In this document: piece by piece, positions 24,451 through 33,773 of the stretch
Position numbering within the stretch: the first letter of the stretch is position 1
How the letters are laid out: the number at the start of each line of letters is the position of its first letter
From: Chitinophagales bacterium
GTDB taxonomy: Bacteria; Bacteroidota; Bacteroidia; Chitinophagales; CAIOSU01
Direction: 5' to 3'
Length of the DNA: 64,000 nucleotides
Assembly: GCA_040877935.1 (NCBI GenBank)
Contig: JBBDNB010000039.1
Span: 124,001 to 188,000, forward strand
Program-made: the position numbers and the translations under genes
The notes under the pieces: model-generated
Told to the model about the DNA's origin: nothing
Seen by the model: the letters and a program-made list of their open reading frames with translations, nothing else
Database searches by the model: none

Positions 24451-26562
24451 TTAGTATGACCCGAGGTACTTTCTAATACTCCATTCAAAACTAAGCAAAA
24501 AGAGCAGCAGGAAGAATATCCATTTGAAATTCAGCACTGCCTGGTTTTCTTCAACTTCGTAGGTACTTGGGCGAATCTGACTGTTTTCTGCTATGTTTTG
24601 TGCAAGCATATCCAATTGGGCACTTGTATAAAAACCGCCCTTCGATTCTTCCGACATTTGATAGAGCAGGCGGTGGTCGGCTTCGGTTCTGAAAGCCTCC
24701 AGTTGGGTGGGCTGAATACTGAATTTCCCTGAATAACTATGGTTTTTCCCAGCCCATTGTGTGCGGGCTATATATTCATAATTGCCTTCTCCAAAGCCTG
24801 GAACTTGCAGTTCATATGCATTTCCACTTCTGTTAAAAACAAAGGGATATTCTTTGCCTTCAGCATTTTGAATGGTGATTTCTACATCCGGATCATTGAT
24901 CAATTGATAACTATCATTGTACAATTCAGCTTCAAGACGTATTACTTCATTGTCAGCATATATGTCCTTTTCCTGAATAATTCTGAATTTGCGCTTATCG
25001 TCTTTTACCGAAAGATATTGCAGTGTCTTGCTAATCAGCTCTTTAAAGGCATCGTGGTTATTGTTTTGCAAATAATTGTACAAATTCCATCGCCAAATTC
25101 CATCTCCGAGTGTAAGCGCGGACTTTCTACCACTTTGATTTTGAAAAAGCCACAGCGGATAATCAGTTGCTACACTGCCTACATTTTGAGAAAAAAGTAC
25201 TCTTGAGGTTTTTGCTGTTTCGTATTTTCCAAAAGGTGCTTTCAAAGGTGGCAGCTTTCGGTACATTTGCCGAGATTTTTCCGAAAGTGAGAAAAATTGA
25301 AAATCTTCATTGGTATTTGCTGAAACTTCATTCCAGGAATTTCTGCTTTGATTGATTTTTGCCAGGTTTTGAATTTCATTCAGTTTATTAAAATCTGTTT
25401 GAGTGCCGGCAATGTACCAAACGGGCATATTGGCCTTTTTTGCAGCATCTATCCAATGCATGCCTTTATTGCCAGTGCCGGGAATTTGATGAAAAACAAC
25501 GGTATTGTATTCTTCTGCATTGAAACTTTGATTGTGGCTGAGCATTACCACATCAACTTCATAATTCTTATTTTGCTCAGCCATAGTTTTTATTGCGGCA
25601 ATATCCGGGTGGGGGCTTAATGCTGCAATGAGGATTTTTTGCCTATTGTCCAGCACATTCACAAAAAAGTCTTTGCTGTTGTTTTTAGTCGTAAATTCCC
25701 CTTCTACCGGTTTTGCTACTATTCTATAATGCTGTACTCCGGGGCGATCAGCACTAATCGTAAAATTGTTTTCAATAAATGCATCACTTTTGCTAAAATT
25801 GATGTCTTTGCTTGCTAATTCTTTTATATTATTACCGTCAATTCTTTGTAAAACGACTTGAGTACTACTTTCGAGTTTTTTGTTTTGAATGCTCGCACTT
25901 ATCTGAAAGCGATCATCGAGATAAACGATTTTATTGTACAGTACACGCTCTACTAGCAAGTCTTTCTTAGGAGTTGTATCTCCCAGTGCTATGCTGTAGA
26001 TTGGATAGTTGAGCAATTTAGGCTTATAAATTGGATTGATGCCATTGTTGTATATCCCATCAGATGCAAGAATAATGGCAGATAGGTTTCTGGATTTGTA
26101 TAGATCAATACCTTCTTCAAGGCTACCAGAGATGTTGGTCAGTTTACCAGTGAAATTAATACTGTCTTTATCTGTAAGTTTAGCATCAAAACCTTTTAGA
26201 ATCACCTCATAATTATCTTGCAGCTTTTCTTTAAGTTGCTGCAATGCTTCGAGATATTGATTTTTCTCTTCTTCTGAAAAACTGTTTTGTAAGGAAAGCG
26301 TATTGTCCTGTAAAAGTAGGATCACCGGGGCTTCACTTTCGGTTACCGTACTTTTGAAAAAAGGGGAAAGCAATAGCCATGCAATTATTGAAACCAGTAT
26401 AAAGCGTGTAATAGCCAATACTTTTTTCCATCTTCTATGCTCTTTTTCCGGGGCATCTACTATTTCATTTTTGAAATATAAAATACCTGCTACAGCTGCT
26501 CCAAGAAGCAAACACAAAGGAATAAACCACAGCGGATATTCGTAAAATATTTCAAATTTCAA
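24451..26562 (-). CDS. Large membrane protein with VWA-like domain
   Basis: 703 residues. Two membrane segments lie at about 10-30 and 45-68, and one at the very C-terminus (about 680-697). The region after the second has the layout of a von Willebrand A fold: VILLQDNTLSLQNSF, LKGFDAKL, IILASDGIYNNGINP. The metal-binding DxSxS is incomplete (DNTLS), so metal binding may be lost. Similar proteins occur with BatA/BatB-type envelope genes in Bacteroidota. Exact function unknown. It stands 12 bp downstream of fabG. Confidence 0.7.
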   Translation of the reverse strand: MKFEIFYEYPLWFIPLCLLLGAAVAGILYFKNEIVDAPEKEHRRWKKVLAITRFILVSIIAWLLLSPFFKSTVTESEAPVILLLQDNTLSLQNSFSEEEKNQYLEALQQLKEKLQDNYEVILKGFDAKLTDKDSINFTGKLTNISGSLEEGIDLYKSRNLSAIILASDGIYNNGINPIYKPKLLNYPIYSIALGDTTPKKDLLVERVLYNKIVYLDDRFQISASIQNKKLESSTQVVLQRIDGNNIKELASKDINFSKSDAFIENNFTISADRPGVQHYRIVAKPVEGEFTTKNNSKDFFVNVLDNRQKILIAALSPHPDIAAIKTMAEQNKNYEVDVVMLSHNQSFNAEEYNTVVFHQIPGTGNKGMHWIDAAKKANMPVWYIAGTQTDFNKLNEIQNLAKINQSRNSWNEVSANTNEDFQFFSLSEKSRQMYRKLPPLKAPFGKYETAKTSRVLFSQNVGSVATDYPLWLFQNQSGRKSALTLGDGIWRWNLYNYLQNNNHDAFKELISKTLQYLSVKDDKRKFRIIQEKDIYADNEVIRLEAELYNDSYQLINDPDVEITIQNAEGKEYPFVFNRSGNAYELQVPGFGEGNYEYIARTQWAGKNHSYSGKFSIQPTQLEAFRTEADHRLLYQMSEESKGGFYTSAQLDMLAQNIAENSQIRPSTYEVEENQAVLNFKWIFFLLLFLLSFEWSIRKYLGSY

Positions 26563-26573
26563 TTGCTATAAAT

Positions 26574-27320
26574 TTAGCGGGACAGGCCACCGCATACGCT
26601 GATAACCTGGCCATTAACATAAGAAGAAAGATCAGATGCCAGAAACAAAGCAGTATTGGCTACTTCAGCACCACTACCTGCTCTGTTTAACGGTATATTT
26701 TTCAAAAATTGTGCTTTTGTATTTTCATCCAGTTCACCGGTCATTTCAGTTTGGATAAAGCCCGGAGCAATAACATTGCATCGGATATTTCGCGCACCCA
26801 ATTCATCAGCTATAGATTTTGAAAAACCGATAATTCCGGCTTTTGAAGCGGCATAATTACTTTGCCCTGCATTTCCACTGATGCCAACTACAGAAGAAAT
26901 ATTGATAATTGAGCCTTTTCTCTGTTTCAGAAAATTGCGCGAACAGACTTTTGTGAGGTTGAAAACGGATTTCAAATTGGCATTGAGCACTGCATCCCAA
27001 TCTTGTTCGTTCATGCGCAATATCAAATTGTCTTTTGTGATGCCTGCATTGTTCACAAGAATATCTATGGTTTCAAATTCAGAAAGTACTTCATTAAGAA
27101 GTTGTTCACTCTCATTAAACGAGGCTGCATCAGACCGAAATGCCCTGGCTTTTATGCCGGATTGAGAAAGCTCATTTTCCAGCGCTTTTGCCTTTTCAAC
27201 AGAATTAAGATAAGTAAAAGCAATATCAGCACCTTCTGCGGCAAAGCATTTGGCTATGTGATATCCTATCCCCCTGCTCGCTCCGGTAATTAATGCAGTT
27301 TTGCCTTTTAACAATGCCAT
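26574..27320 (-). CDS. fabG: 3-oxoacyl-[acyl-carrier-protein] reductase FabG
   Basis: 248 residues. The NADP motif GASRGIG is at 14-20, NNAG follows, and the catalytic Ser and YAASK are in ISSVVGISG...NYAASK. The end VNGQVISVCGGLS is typical of FabG. It reduces the keto intermediate in fatty acid elongation. It lies 8 bp downstream of sucD; this adjacency is likely not functional. Other SDR roles cannot be ruled out, but the match to FabG is good. Confidence 0.88.
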   Translation of the reverse strand: MALLKGKTALITGASRGIGYHIAKCFAAEGADIAFTYLNSVEKAKALENELSQSGIKARAFRSDAASFNESEQLLNEVLSEFETIDILVNNAGITKDNLILRMNEQDWDAVLNANLKSVFNLTKVCSRNFLKQRKGSIINISSVVGISGNAGQSNYAASKAGIIGFSKSIADELGARNIRCNVIAPGFIQTEMTGELDENTKAQFLKNIPLNRAGSGAEVANTALFLASDLSSYVNGQVISVCGGLSR

Positions 27321-27328
27321 AATTTGCT

Positions 27329-28210
27329 TTATACCGAAGCTCCTTTTAAAGCTTCAACCATAGTAGTACCAATATATGCAGGAGATTCAACTACATGAAT
27401 CCCGCATTCTTTCATTATTTCCATTTTGGCTTTGGCCGTATCGTCTTTTCCACCAACAATGGCTCCGGCATGTCCCATGGTCCTACCTTCTGGAGCGGTT
27501 TGTCCGGCAATGAAACCTACAACGGGTTTAGTTCCGTGGTCTCTCACATAGCGTGCAGCCTCGGCTTCCATTCCGCCACCAATTTCACCGATCATAATAA
27601 TGCCATCAGTTTCGGGGTCGTTCATCAACAATTCCACAGCTTCTTTGGTAGTAGTGCCAATAATTGGGTCTCCACCAATTCCGATACAAGTGGATTGTCC
27701 CAATCCGGCTTTGGTAACCTGGTCAACCGCCTCATAAGTCAAAGTCCCCGACCTGGAAACAATTCCGATTTTTCCGGGATTGTGAATAAAACCGGGCATA
27801 ATACCCACTTTTGCTTCACCGGGAGTAATCACTCCGGGACAATTCGGGCCTACCAGTCGGCAATCTTTATCACTGAGGTAAGATTTTACTTTTACCATAT
27901 CTTGTACAGGAATGCCTTCAGTAATACAAATGATCACTTTAATTCCTGCCTCGGCAGCTTCCATAATGGCATCTGCTGCAAAGGGGGGCGGAACAAAAAT
28001 TACAGAAACATCTGCTCCGGCTTCTTTCACAGCTTCTGAAACGGTATTGAAAACCGGCTTGTCCAAATGCTTTGACCCGCCCTTTCCAGGGGTTACTCCA
28101 CCAACTACATTGGTGCCATATTCAATCATTTGTTCTGCATGGAAAGAACCTTCTTTACCGGTAAACCCCTGCACTATTACTTTCGAATTTTTATTCACTA
28201 ATACACTCAT
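27329..28210 (-). CDS. sucD: Succinate-CoA ligase, alpha subunit
   Basis: 293 residues. The CoA-binding start [20 protein letters not shown] and the phospho-His block [13 protein letters not shown] are both present, as is [10 protein letters not shown]. It makes succinyl-CoA from succinate or the reverse, with ATP or GTP, together with SucC. The beta subunit gene is not beside it, so the two subunits are encoded apart. Confidence 0.95.
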   Translation of the reverse strand: MSVLVNKNSKVIVQGFTGKEGSFHAEQMIEYGTNVVGGVTPGKGGSKHLDKPVFNTVSEAVKEAGADVSVIFVPPPFAADAIMEAAEAGIKVIICITEGIPVQDMVKVKSYLSDKDCRLVGPNCPGVITPGEAKVGIMPGFIHNPGKIGIVSRSGTLTYEAVDQVTKAGLGQSTCIGIGGDPIIGTTTKEAVELLMNDPETDGIIMIGEIGGGMEAEAARYVRDHGTKPVVGFIAGQTAPEGRTMGHAGAIVGGKDDTAKAKMEIMKECGIHVVESPAYIGTTMVEALKGASV

Positions 28211-28311
28211 AGTCTGTTATAGATGGTTTGTTAAAATTTCAGTTGCGCTAAAATACGAGAATATATGAAGCCCTCAAAAAAGAAAGTAGATGCCGTTAAA
28301 ACTAATCAGGC

Positions 28312-29070
28312 TTAAGAAGCTTTTTCTTCCTTTAGTTTTTTCAAAAACTCAGAAGCAAAAACAAAATCGTACAATTCGGGATTGTCTGTTTTTAGAATTT
28401 CTTTATTACTGCCTTCCCAGTGTTTTCTTCCTTGATGGAGAAATAAGACTTTATCACCAATGCCCATTACAGAGTTCATATCATGGGTGTTTACTACTGT
28501 AGTAATATTTTGATCAATAGTAATATCCCGTATCAGGTGGTCAATTACAATTGCTGTTTTAGGATCTAATCCTGAATTGGGTTCATCACAGAACAGGTAT
28601 TTTGGTTGTTGAACAATAGCGCGGGCAAGTGCCACCCTTTTTTTCATTCCACCACTGATTTCTGAAGGTGCTTTGTGATTACTGCCTTCAAGGTTTACAC
28701 GTTCCAGGCAAAAATTCACACGATCAATTTTTTCTTTTTTTGTCATATTGGAAAACATATCCAATGGGAAGCGTATGTTTTCTTCCACAGTCATAGAATC
28801 AAAAAGTGCATTGCCCTGAAAAAGCATGCCTATTTCCATACGGATGGCTTTTTGTTCTTTTCTGTTCATTTTTTGGAAGCTGCGATCATTATACAAAATT
28901 TCACCAGAATCAAGCGGTATAAGACCTACTTCACATTTCATTAAAACAGATTTTCCAGAACCACTTCTGCCAATTACAAGATTGGTTTTCCCAGGCTCAA
29001 AAGAAGTGGAAATGCCTTTTAACACATGTTCTTCACCAAATGATTTATGTACATCTCTCAATTCTATCAT
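28312..29070 (-). CDS. ABC transporter ATP-binding protein, MlaF-like
   Basis: 252 residues. Walker A GRSGSGKS, signature ISGGMKKRVALARAI and Walker B YLFCDEPNSGLD are present. The GGMKKR signature is typical of the Mla/Ttg2 lipid-transport ATPases. The start overlaps the end of the MlaE-like permease gene by 4 bp. Together they would move phospholipids between the inner and outer membranes. No mlaD (MCE protein) gene is in the window, although one is normally required. Confidence 0.88.
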   Translation of the reverse strand: MIELRDVHKSFGEEHVLKGISTSFEPGKTNLVIGRSGSGKSVLMKCEVGLIPLDSGEILYNDRSFQKMNRKEQKAIRMEIGMLFQGNALFDSMTVEENIRFPLDMFSNMTKKEKIDRVNFCLERVNLEGSNHKAPSEISGGMKKRVALARAIVQQPKYLFCDEPNSGLDPKTAIVIDHLIRDITIDQNITTVVNTHDMNSVMGIGDKVLFLHQGRKHWEGSNKEILKTDNPELYDFVFASEFLKKLKEEKAS

Positions 29071-29804
29071 AGGAAAAGGTAAGCGATTAAAAAATTAGCG
29101 ATAATAAGACTTATACTACTGTAAACAACTGCTTTGGTACTTGATGCGCCAATATCCAGCGCACCCCCGCTTGCATAAAATCCCTGGTAACAGGAAATAG
29201 ATGTGATAATAAATGCAAAAATTACTGCTTTTATATACATAATGAAGATGTCATAATTGTCTAAGGGCTCTTGCATGCCGCGAATAAACTCCTCCTGACT
29301 GTAAATTCCTGAAAGTGTTCCGGCTACCATACCACCATAAACCCCAAAGAATACTGCTGAAACAACCAATAAAGGAACGACTACGAGAGATGCCAATACT
29401 TTGGGGCCAACAAGATAGCCCGCAGTGCTGACACCCATAATCTCCAGTGCATCAATTTGTTCTGAAATACGCATAGTGCCCAGTTCAGAGGAAATGTTGG
29501 ATCCTACTTTTCCTGCGAGTAAAAGGCAGGATAGAGTAGGGGCAAGCTCTAGTATCATAGAGTTTCTTACGATCAAACCAATCCACCACATAGGAATGAT
29601 ATTGTCTTCTAACTGATAAGCAAACTGAATGGCTGTAACAGCTCCAATAAAAAGAGCCATAACAGAGATGATCCCAAATGAACCCACACCGATCAATTTC
29701 ATCTGTCGCATGGATTCTTTCCAATACATGCTGAATTTCTCAGGCTTGACAAATGTGCTTGTGAGCAGCAGAATATATTTTCCGAAATGATAAAAGAAAT
29801 TCAT
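29067..29804 (-). CDS. ABC transporter permease, MlaE-like
   Basis: 245 residues. Five to six hydrophobic segments and the MlaE blocks FIGAVTAIQFAYQLE, ELAPTLSCLLLAGKVGSNISSELGTMRISEQIDALEIMG identify the family. It is the membrane part of the Mla-type phospholipid transporter and is encoded just upstream of its ATPase. It is divergent from a short-chain dehydrogenase gene. Confidence 0.9.
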   Translation of the reverse strand: MNFFYHFGKYILLLTSTFVKPEKFSMYWKESMRQMKLIGVGSFGIISVMALFIGAVTAIQFAYQLEDNIIPMWWIGLIVRNSMILELAPTLSCLLLAGKVGSNISSELGTMRISEQIDALEIMGVSTAGYLVGPKVLASLVVVPLLVVSAVFFGVYGGMVAGTLSGIYSQEEFIRGMQEPLDNYDIFIMYIKAVIFAFIITSISCYQGFYASGGALDIGASSTKAVVYSSISLIIANFLIAYLFL

Positions 29805-29868
29805 AGCTTAATTCCTGACTCAAATTTAGTTTTTAATTTTAGCATTTTAAATTTAGAAAGCAGCACTT

Positions 29869-30567
29869 ATGAGAATTGTAGTTAGTGGAGGTACAAAAGG
29901 TATTGGAAGAAGCATTGTGGAAATATTTGCTGCCAATGGTTTTGATGTAGCTCTTTGTTCCAGAAATGCTATGGATTTGAATAAGCTAAAAACTCATCTT
30001 GAAGATGAATATGGTGTTGAAGTGCTGGTAAAAGTAGCGGATGTTTCCATTAAACAAGAGCTTCTGGATTTTGCAGCTACAGTTAAAAAAGAATGGGACA
30101 AAATTGATGTTGTAGTAAATAATGCAGGAATCTATCGTGCGGGATTATTGCATGAAGAGGAAGACGGTGTTCTGGAAAAAATGATAAATACCAATTTATA
30201 CAGTGCTTATCATCTGAGTCGTGCTTTTATTCCTGGAATGAAAAAACTAAAATCAGGTCACATCTTTAATATTTCTTCAATTGCAGGTAAGGAAATTTGT
30301 AAAAATACCGGAGCTTATGGGGTTTCTAAATTTGCAATGACGGGGTTGAATAAAGCTTTGAGAGCTGAACTTATGCATTTTGGAATAAAAGTGACTGCTG
30401 TAATTCCGGGAGCTACTCTTACTGCTAGTTGGGAGGGGGAGGATTATTCTGAAGACCGACTGATACCTGCGGATGATATTGCCCAATTGGTGTGGAATTG
30501 TTTTAATCTGTCAAAACAGACTGTAGTGGAAGAAATTGTGGTGCGGCCACAGATGGGGGATTTGTAA
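29869..30567 (+). CDS. Short-chain dehydrogenase/reductase
   Basis: 232 residues. The nucleotide motif GGTKGIG is at 8-14, NNAG is present, and the catalytic Ser and Tyr-Lys lie in ISSIAG and YGVSK. It ends with a VRPQMGDL tail common in this branch. Substrate unknown. A lipoprotein gene starts 19 bp after its stop, so they are probably cotranscribed. Confidence 0.88.
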   Translation: MRIVVSGGTKGIGRSIVEIFAANGFDVALCSRNAMDLNKLKTHLEDEYGVEVLVKVADVSIKQELLDFAATVKKEWDKIDVVVNNAGIYRAGLLHEEEDGVLEKMINTNLYSAYHLSRAFIPGMKKLKSGHIFNISSIAGKEICKNTGAYGVSKFAMTGLNKALRAELMHFGIKVTAVIPGATLTASWEGEDYSEDRLIPADDIAQLVWNCFNLSKQTVVEEIVVRPQMGDL

Positions 30568-30586
30568 TTTTTTTTATTTTAGTGTT

Positions 30587-31048
30587 ATGGGAAAAATGAA
30601 ATTATTGGCCGGCATACTATTGTTGATACTGGCATCAAGTTGTAAAAAAATTACAGAGAACAAAATCCGAAAGGACAAGTGGACGGTTCACAAGATTAAT
30701 ACTCCCGGAAATGAGGGGAATCTAATGCACCTGCTTTTGCCAAATTTCAGGGATTATCCCGATGAAAGCGCATATATAATTGATTTTTATGAAGATGGTA
30801 CTGCCGAAGCACGCAATTATCTTCGCGATTCACTTATATACGCCAAAGAGGGTTATTGGGACTTGAAAGAAAAAGACCTGCTATACCTCGATGTTGATGA
30901 TCATGTTGAGGGAGAATTTGAAATTCACCGCGAAAAGACAAAAACCTATACGCTAAAATCGGATGATAATTATAGCAAAGCATTGGATACAGAGCTTGCA
31001 ATAGAAGTAAGGGTCACACGCGAACGGGATAGTGCATTTAAAGATTAA
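30587..31048 (+). CDS. Hypothetical lipoprotein
   Basis: 153 residues from the ATG at 30587 (MGKMKLLAGILLLILASSC); an upstream in-frame start at 30536 overlaps the SDR gene and gives no signal peptide. The lipobox is ASSC. The mature part is acidic, with FYEDGTAEARNY and a YWDLKEKDLLYLDVDD block that suggests a lipocalin-like beta-rich fold. Function unknown. It converges on the DUF4837 gene with only 6 bp between. Confidence 0.65.
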   Translation: MGKMKLLAGILLLILASSCKKITENKIRKDKWTVHKINTPGNEGNLMHLLLPNFRDYPDESAYIIDFYEDGTAEARNYLRDSLIYAKEGYWDLKEKDLLYLDVDDHVEGEFEIHREKTKTYTLKSDDNYSKALDTELAIEVRVTRERDSAFKD

Positions 31049-31054
31049 TCTGGG

Positions 31055-32116
31055 TTAGTTCTGCAAGTTTATGCTGTTGAAAATCACTTCAGCTTTGCGC
31101 ATAAATATGCGTTTTTTCTCACCAGGTGCGTGAATAAAAGCATCCATCATAATCAGTCGCTTTCTTTGTTTATCAGGGATAAGATAATTTAAAAAAGGAC
31201 CACCCATAAAATCATTCTGTACTTTCCAGAGTCCCCGGTTTTCTATTATTTCCGTACCATTTATTTTCTTAATTGATGCCATTACTGGAAGTATGCTGTC
31301 GGTTGTCATGTATGTGCTGTCGATTTGGGTAGAAATGTACTTTTTACCCAGTTTGTTGCGCCAGGGAATGCCATAATTTTCAATATCCTTTTCGAATGCA
31401 TAGGGTTCAAAATAGAGCATAATGTTTTCGCTTGAAACAGTGGTTTCTCTCCTTATCCATAGAAAATCATCTTCTTCCTGAGCCAGAATATACTCTTCAG
31501 GAATTTCCATTTTGATATGATATTTTTCTCTTAAGGTTTTCTCTAGCTCATAATTGTGTCCTTTGGCAAAGAGGATTTTTTTAAGAAACGGTTCCTGGTA
31601 TTTTTGAATGACTTCACAAAGATAATCGCCTTGGGATTGGATGGCTTTCCACAGGTTATGCTGGTCATTGGCAAAAAGACAAATAATAAGTTGTGGTTCA
31701 GCCCATGCATTTTTTTTGATATAAAAATTGCGCTCCCCACTATCAATTATTTGCTGTGGAACATTTTCAAGGGTGAAATCCCGTGCCTTGCCTTTTTTTT
31801 CGAGATCGGCAACAATAACGATTGTTCGAAATCTCGACAGCAAATCGGTCATTTTATTGTAGGAAATAAAACGACTGATAAGTCTGGGTTCATATTGAGG
31901 CAACACGTCATAAGGGCCGGAAAATACATTGCTTAAGATTTTCCGAGTACTGTCTTCAAGATGCAGGGGATCTGCAACTATAAGAATTTCGTCTACAGCA
32001 CCATTTGAGTCGGGAAGTATTGTTCTTTGACTTTTGGAATTGTTTGCATCACAAGCACTGAAGAGGCTAAATAAGAGGAGTGTTAAAATAAAGAGCAGGA
32101 GGCTATTGCAGCGCAT
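31055..32116 (-). CDS. DUF4837 family lipoprotein
   Basis: 353 residues. The lipoprotein signal ends LFSAC. The mature part starts with the DUF4837 pattern: ILPDSNGAVDEILIVAD, then VFSGPYDVLPQYEPR. The family is Bacteroidota-restricted and of unknown function. Its ATG follows directly on the stop of the lytic transglycosylase gene, so the two are likely cotranscribed. Confidence 0.8.
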   Translation of the reverse strand: MRCNSLLLFILTLLLFSLFSACDANNSKSQRTILPDSNGAVDEILIVADPLHLEDSTRKILSNVFSGPYDVLPQYEPRLISRFISYNKMTDLLSRFRTIVIVADLEKKGKARDFTLENVPQQIIDSGERNFYIKKNAWAEPQLIICLFANDQHNLWKAIQSQGDYLCEVIQKYQEPFLKKILFAKGHNYELEKTLREKYHIKMEIPEEYILAQEEDDFLWIRRETTVSSENIMLYFEPYAFEKDIENYGIPWRNKLGKKYISTQIDSTYMTTDSILPVMASIKKINGTEIIENRGLWKVQNDFMGGPFLNYLIPDKQRKRLIMMDAFIHAPGEKKRIFMRKAEVIFNSINLQN

Positions 32117-33631
32117 CTAAGTTCTGATTTTAAGTTTCATGCCGGGTTTTAAGTGTTGGTTTTCGCTGAGCTGATTCCAAATTTTCAAATGTTCTATACT
32201 TACATCCGGATAAAGCCTGGAGATATCCCAAAGTGTATCGCCTGATTTAACTTCGTGATAAATGCATTGACAATCTTCATCAGCTAATAATTTAGTGCTT
32301 GAAGTGGTTTTTCCCTGTCTTTTAGCTTCAAAACTCAAGGAGTTAATATCTGCATAATCTCCAAGTTTGTTCTTGGGGACAAAAATATCCAAACGCTGTC
32401 CGGTTTTAATGATATTTCCATTGATGTTGTTCCACTTGCGAATATCTTGAGCACTACAATTGTACCATTCAGCAATGTAGCCCAGGTTATCGCCCGGCTT
32501 TACATGGTAGCTTAATCTTGCCATATTTTCATCCTTGTATGGAAATTCGCTTTTGTCGAGTTGTGCAATACTTTCAGTAATACTTTCTTTTGTGTTTTCG
32601 TATGCTGCAAAAATAGAGTCCCGTTTTTCTTCAAAAAGCACAATTTTATTAATTGGAAGTGTTAAGGGATATGCTGTTTCGCTTTCTGGGATAAAGAATT
32701 TTTTCAGGCCTGGATTAAGTCCTGCAATTACTTTAAAATCTATACCTAAACTGTCGGCTGCAATTTTTAAATCAAGATTGTTTTTTATCATTACAGTATC
32801 GGTGCTGTAATAGTCAAATTGTGGATGAATAGCTTTAAGCCCAAACTTTTCGTAGTGTTCCATTACATACATGGCTCCAAGAAATGCAGGAACATACCCC
32901 CTCGTTTCGCGCGGTAAATACTTTCTTATACTCCAGAAATTTTTGTGTCCTCCTGATCTTCGTATGGCTTTGTTGACATTTCCGGGGCCACAATTGTATG
33001 CTGCTATTACAAGGAGCCAGTCGCCATATACATTATAAAGCCTGTTTAAATAATTCAGGGCAGCTTCTGTAGATTTTGCCGGATCTCTGCGTTCATCAAT
33101 ATAGGAATTGACATTGAGTCCGAGAGATTTGCCAGTATAATACATAATTTGCCAAAGGCCACTGGCGCCTGCAAACGATACAGCATTAGGGTTGAGGGCT
33201 GATTCAACTATGGGTAAATATTTTAGTTCTATCGGCATGCCTTTTCTGTCGAGTGCGGTTTCAAACATGGGAAAATACCAGGCACTCATACCTAACATTC
33301 GCTCTACTTGTTCTCTGCGTTCTAAGGCATAGAGTTCAATATATCTTTTTACATAGCGATTGTATGCTAAATTTATGGGAGTTGGTATTTTGCTGAGGTC
33401 TGTTATAATCAGCGAATCATTGAGCAGATACCTAAATGAATCAGCAGGCAAAGTAGCTACAGATGAGTCTTTTAATTCAAATTGAAGGTTTGTGCTGTAG
33501 AGCCAATTACTCAGGCTATCTAATTTAGTAGTGAATTCCTTGTCAATAAAGGAAGTATCATTTTTCTCTGCCTTTAGGAAAAAGGAGAAGAAGATGACAT
33601 GCAAAAATATGGCAATAGATTTTAGACGCAT
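32117..33631 (-). CDS. Membrane-bound lytic murein transglycosylase with two LysM domains (MltD-like)
   Basis: 504 residues. A signal peptide covers about 1-21. The SLT domain has the catalytic Glu in VESALNPNAVSFAGASGLWQIM and a closing AAYNCGPGNVNKAIRRSGG. Two LysM domains follow, YHVKPGDNLGYIAEWYNCSAQDIRKWN and YHEVKSGDTLWDISRLYPD. The enzyme cuts peptidoglycan glycan strands in the periplasm, and the LysM domains bind it. It is the upstream partner of the DUF4837 gene. Confidence 0.9.
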   Translation of the reverse strand: MRLKSIAIFLHVIFFSFFLKAEKNDTSFIDKEFTTKLDSLSNWLYSTNLQFELKDSSVATLPADSFRYLLNDSLIITDLSKIPTPINLAYNRYVKRYIELYALERREQVERMLGMSAWYFPMFETALDRKGMPIELKYLPIVESALNPNAVSFAGASGLWQIMYYTGKSLGLNVNSYIDERRDPAKSTEAALNYLNRLYNVYGDWLLVIAAYNCGPGNVNKAIRRSGGHKNFWSIRKYLPRETRGYVPAFLGAMYVMEHYEKFGLKAIHPQFDYYSTDTVMIKNNLDLKIAADSLGIDFKVIAGLNPGLKKFFIPESETAYPLTLPINKIVLFEEKRDSIFAAYENTKESITESIAQLDKSEFPYKDENMARLSYHVKPGDNLGYIAEWYNCSAQDIRKWNNINGNIIKTGQRLDIFVPKNKLGDYADINSLSFEAKRQGKTTSSTKLLADEDCQCIYHEVKSGDTLWDISRLYPDVSIEHLKIWNQLSENQHLKPGMKLKIRT

Positions 33632-33773
33632 TTTTATCAGTATATATTTACTTCAGTAAAATTTATTCAACTGCTAGAAATTTATATTTACTCATTTGAA
33701 GGAATAAAGTTACCAAGACTATGAAAAAAGCTTTTAGGCTTTGTTCACGTGCTAATGTTTATAACGATTCCGT

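Noticed and set aside
24739-25206. 155-codon plus-strand frame
   Set aside because: It is antisense to the large VWA-like membrane protein gene and has no motif.
27395-28039. 214-codon plus-strand frame
   Set aside because: It is antisense to sucD, rich in Phe, His, Ser and Asn as expected for the complement of a real gene.
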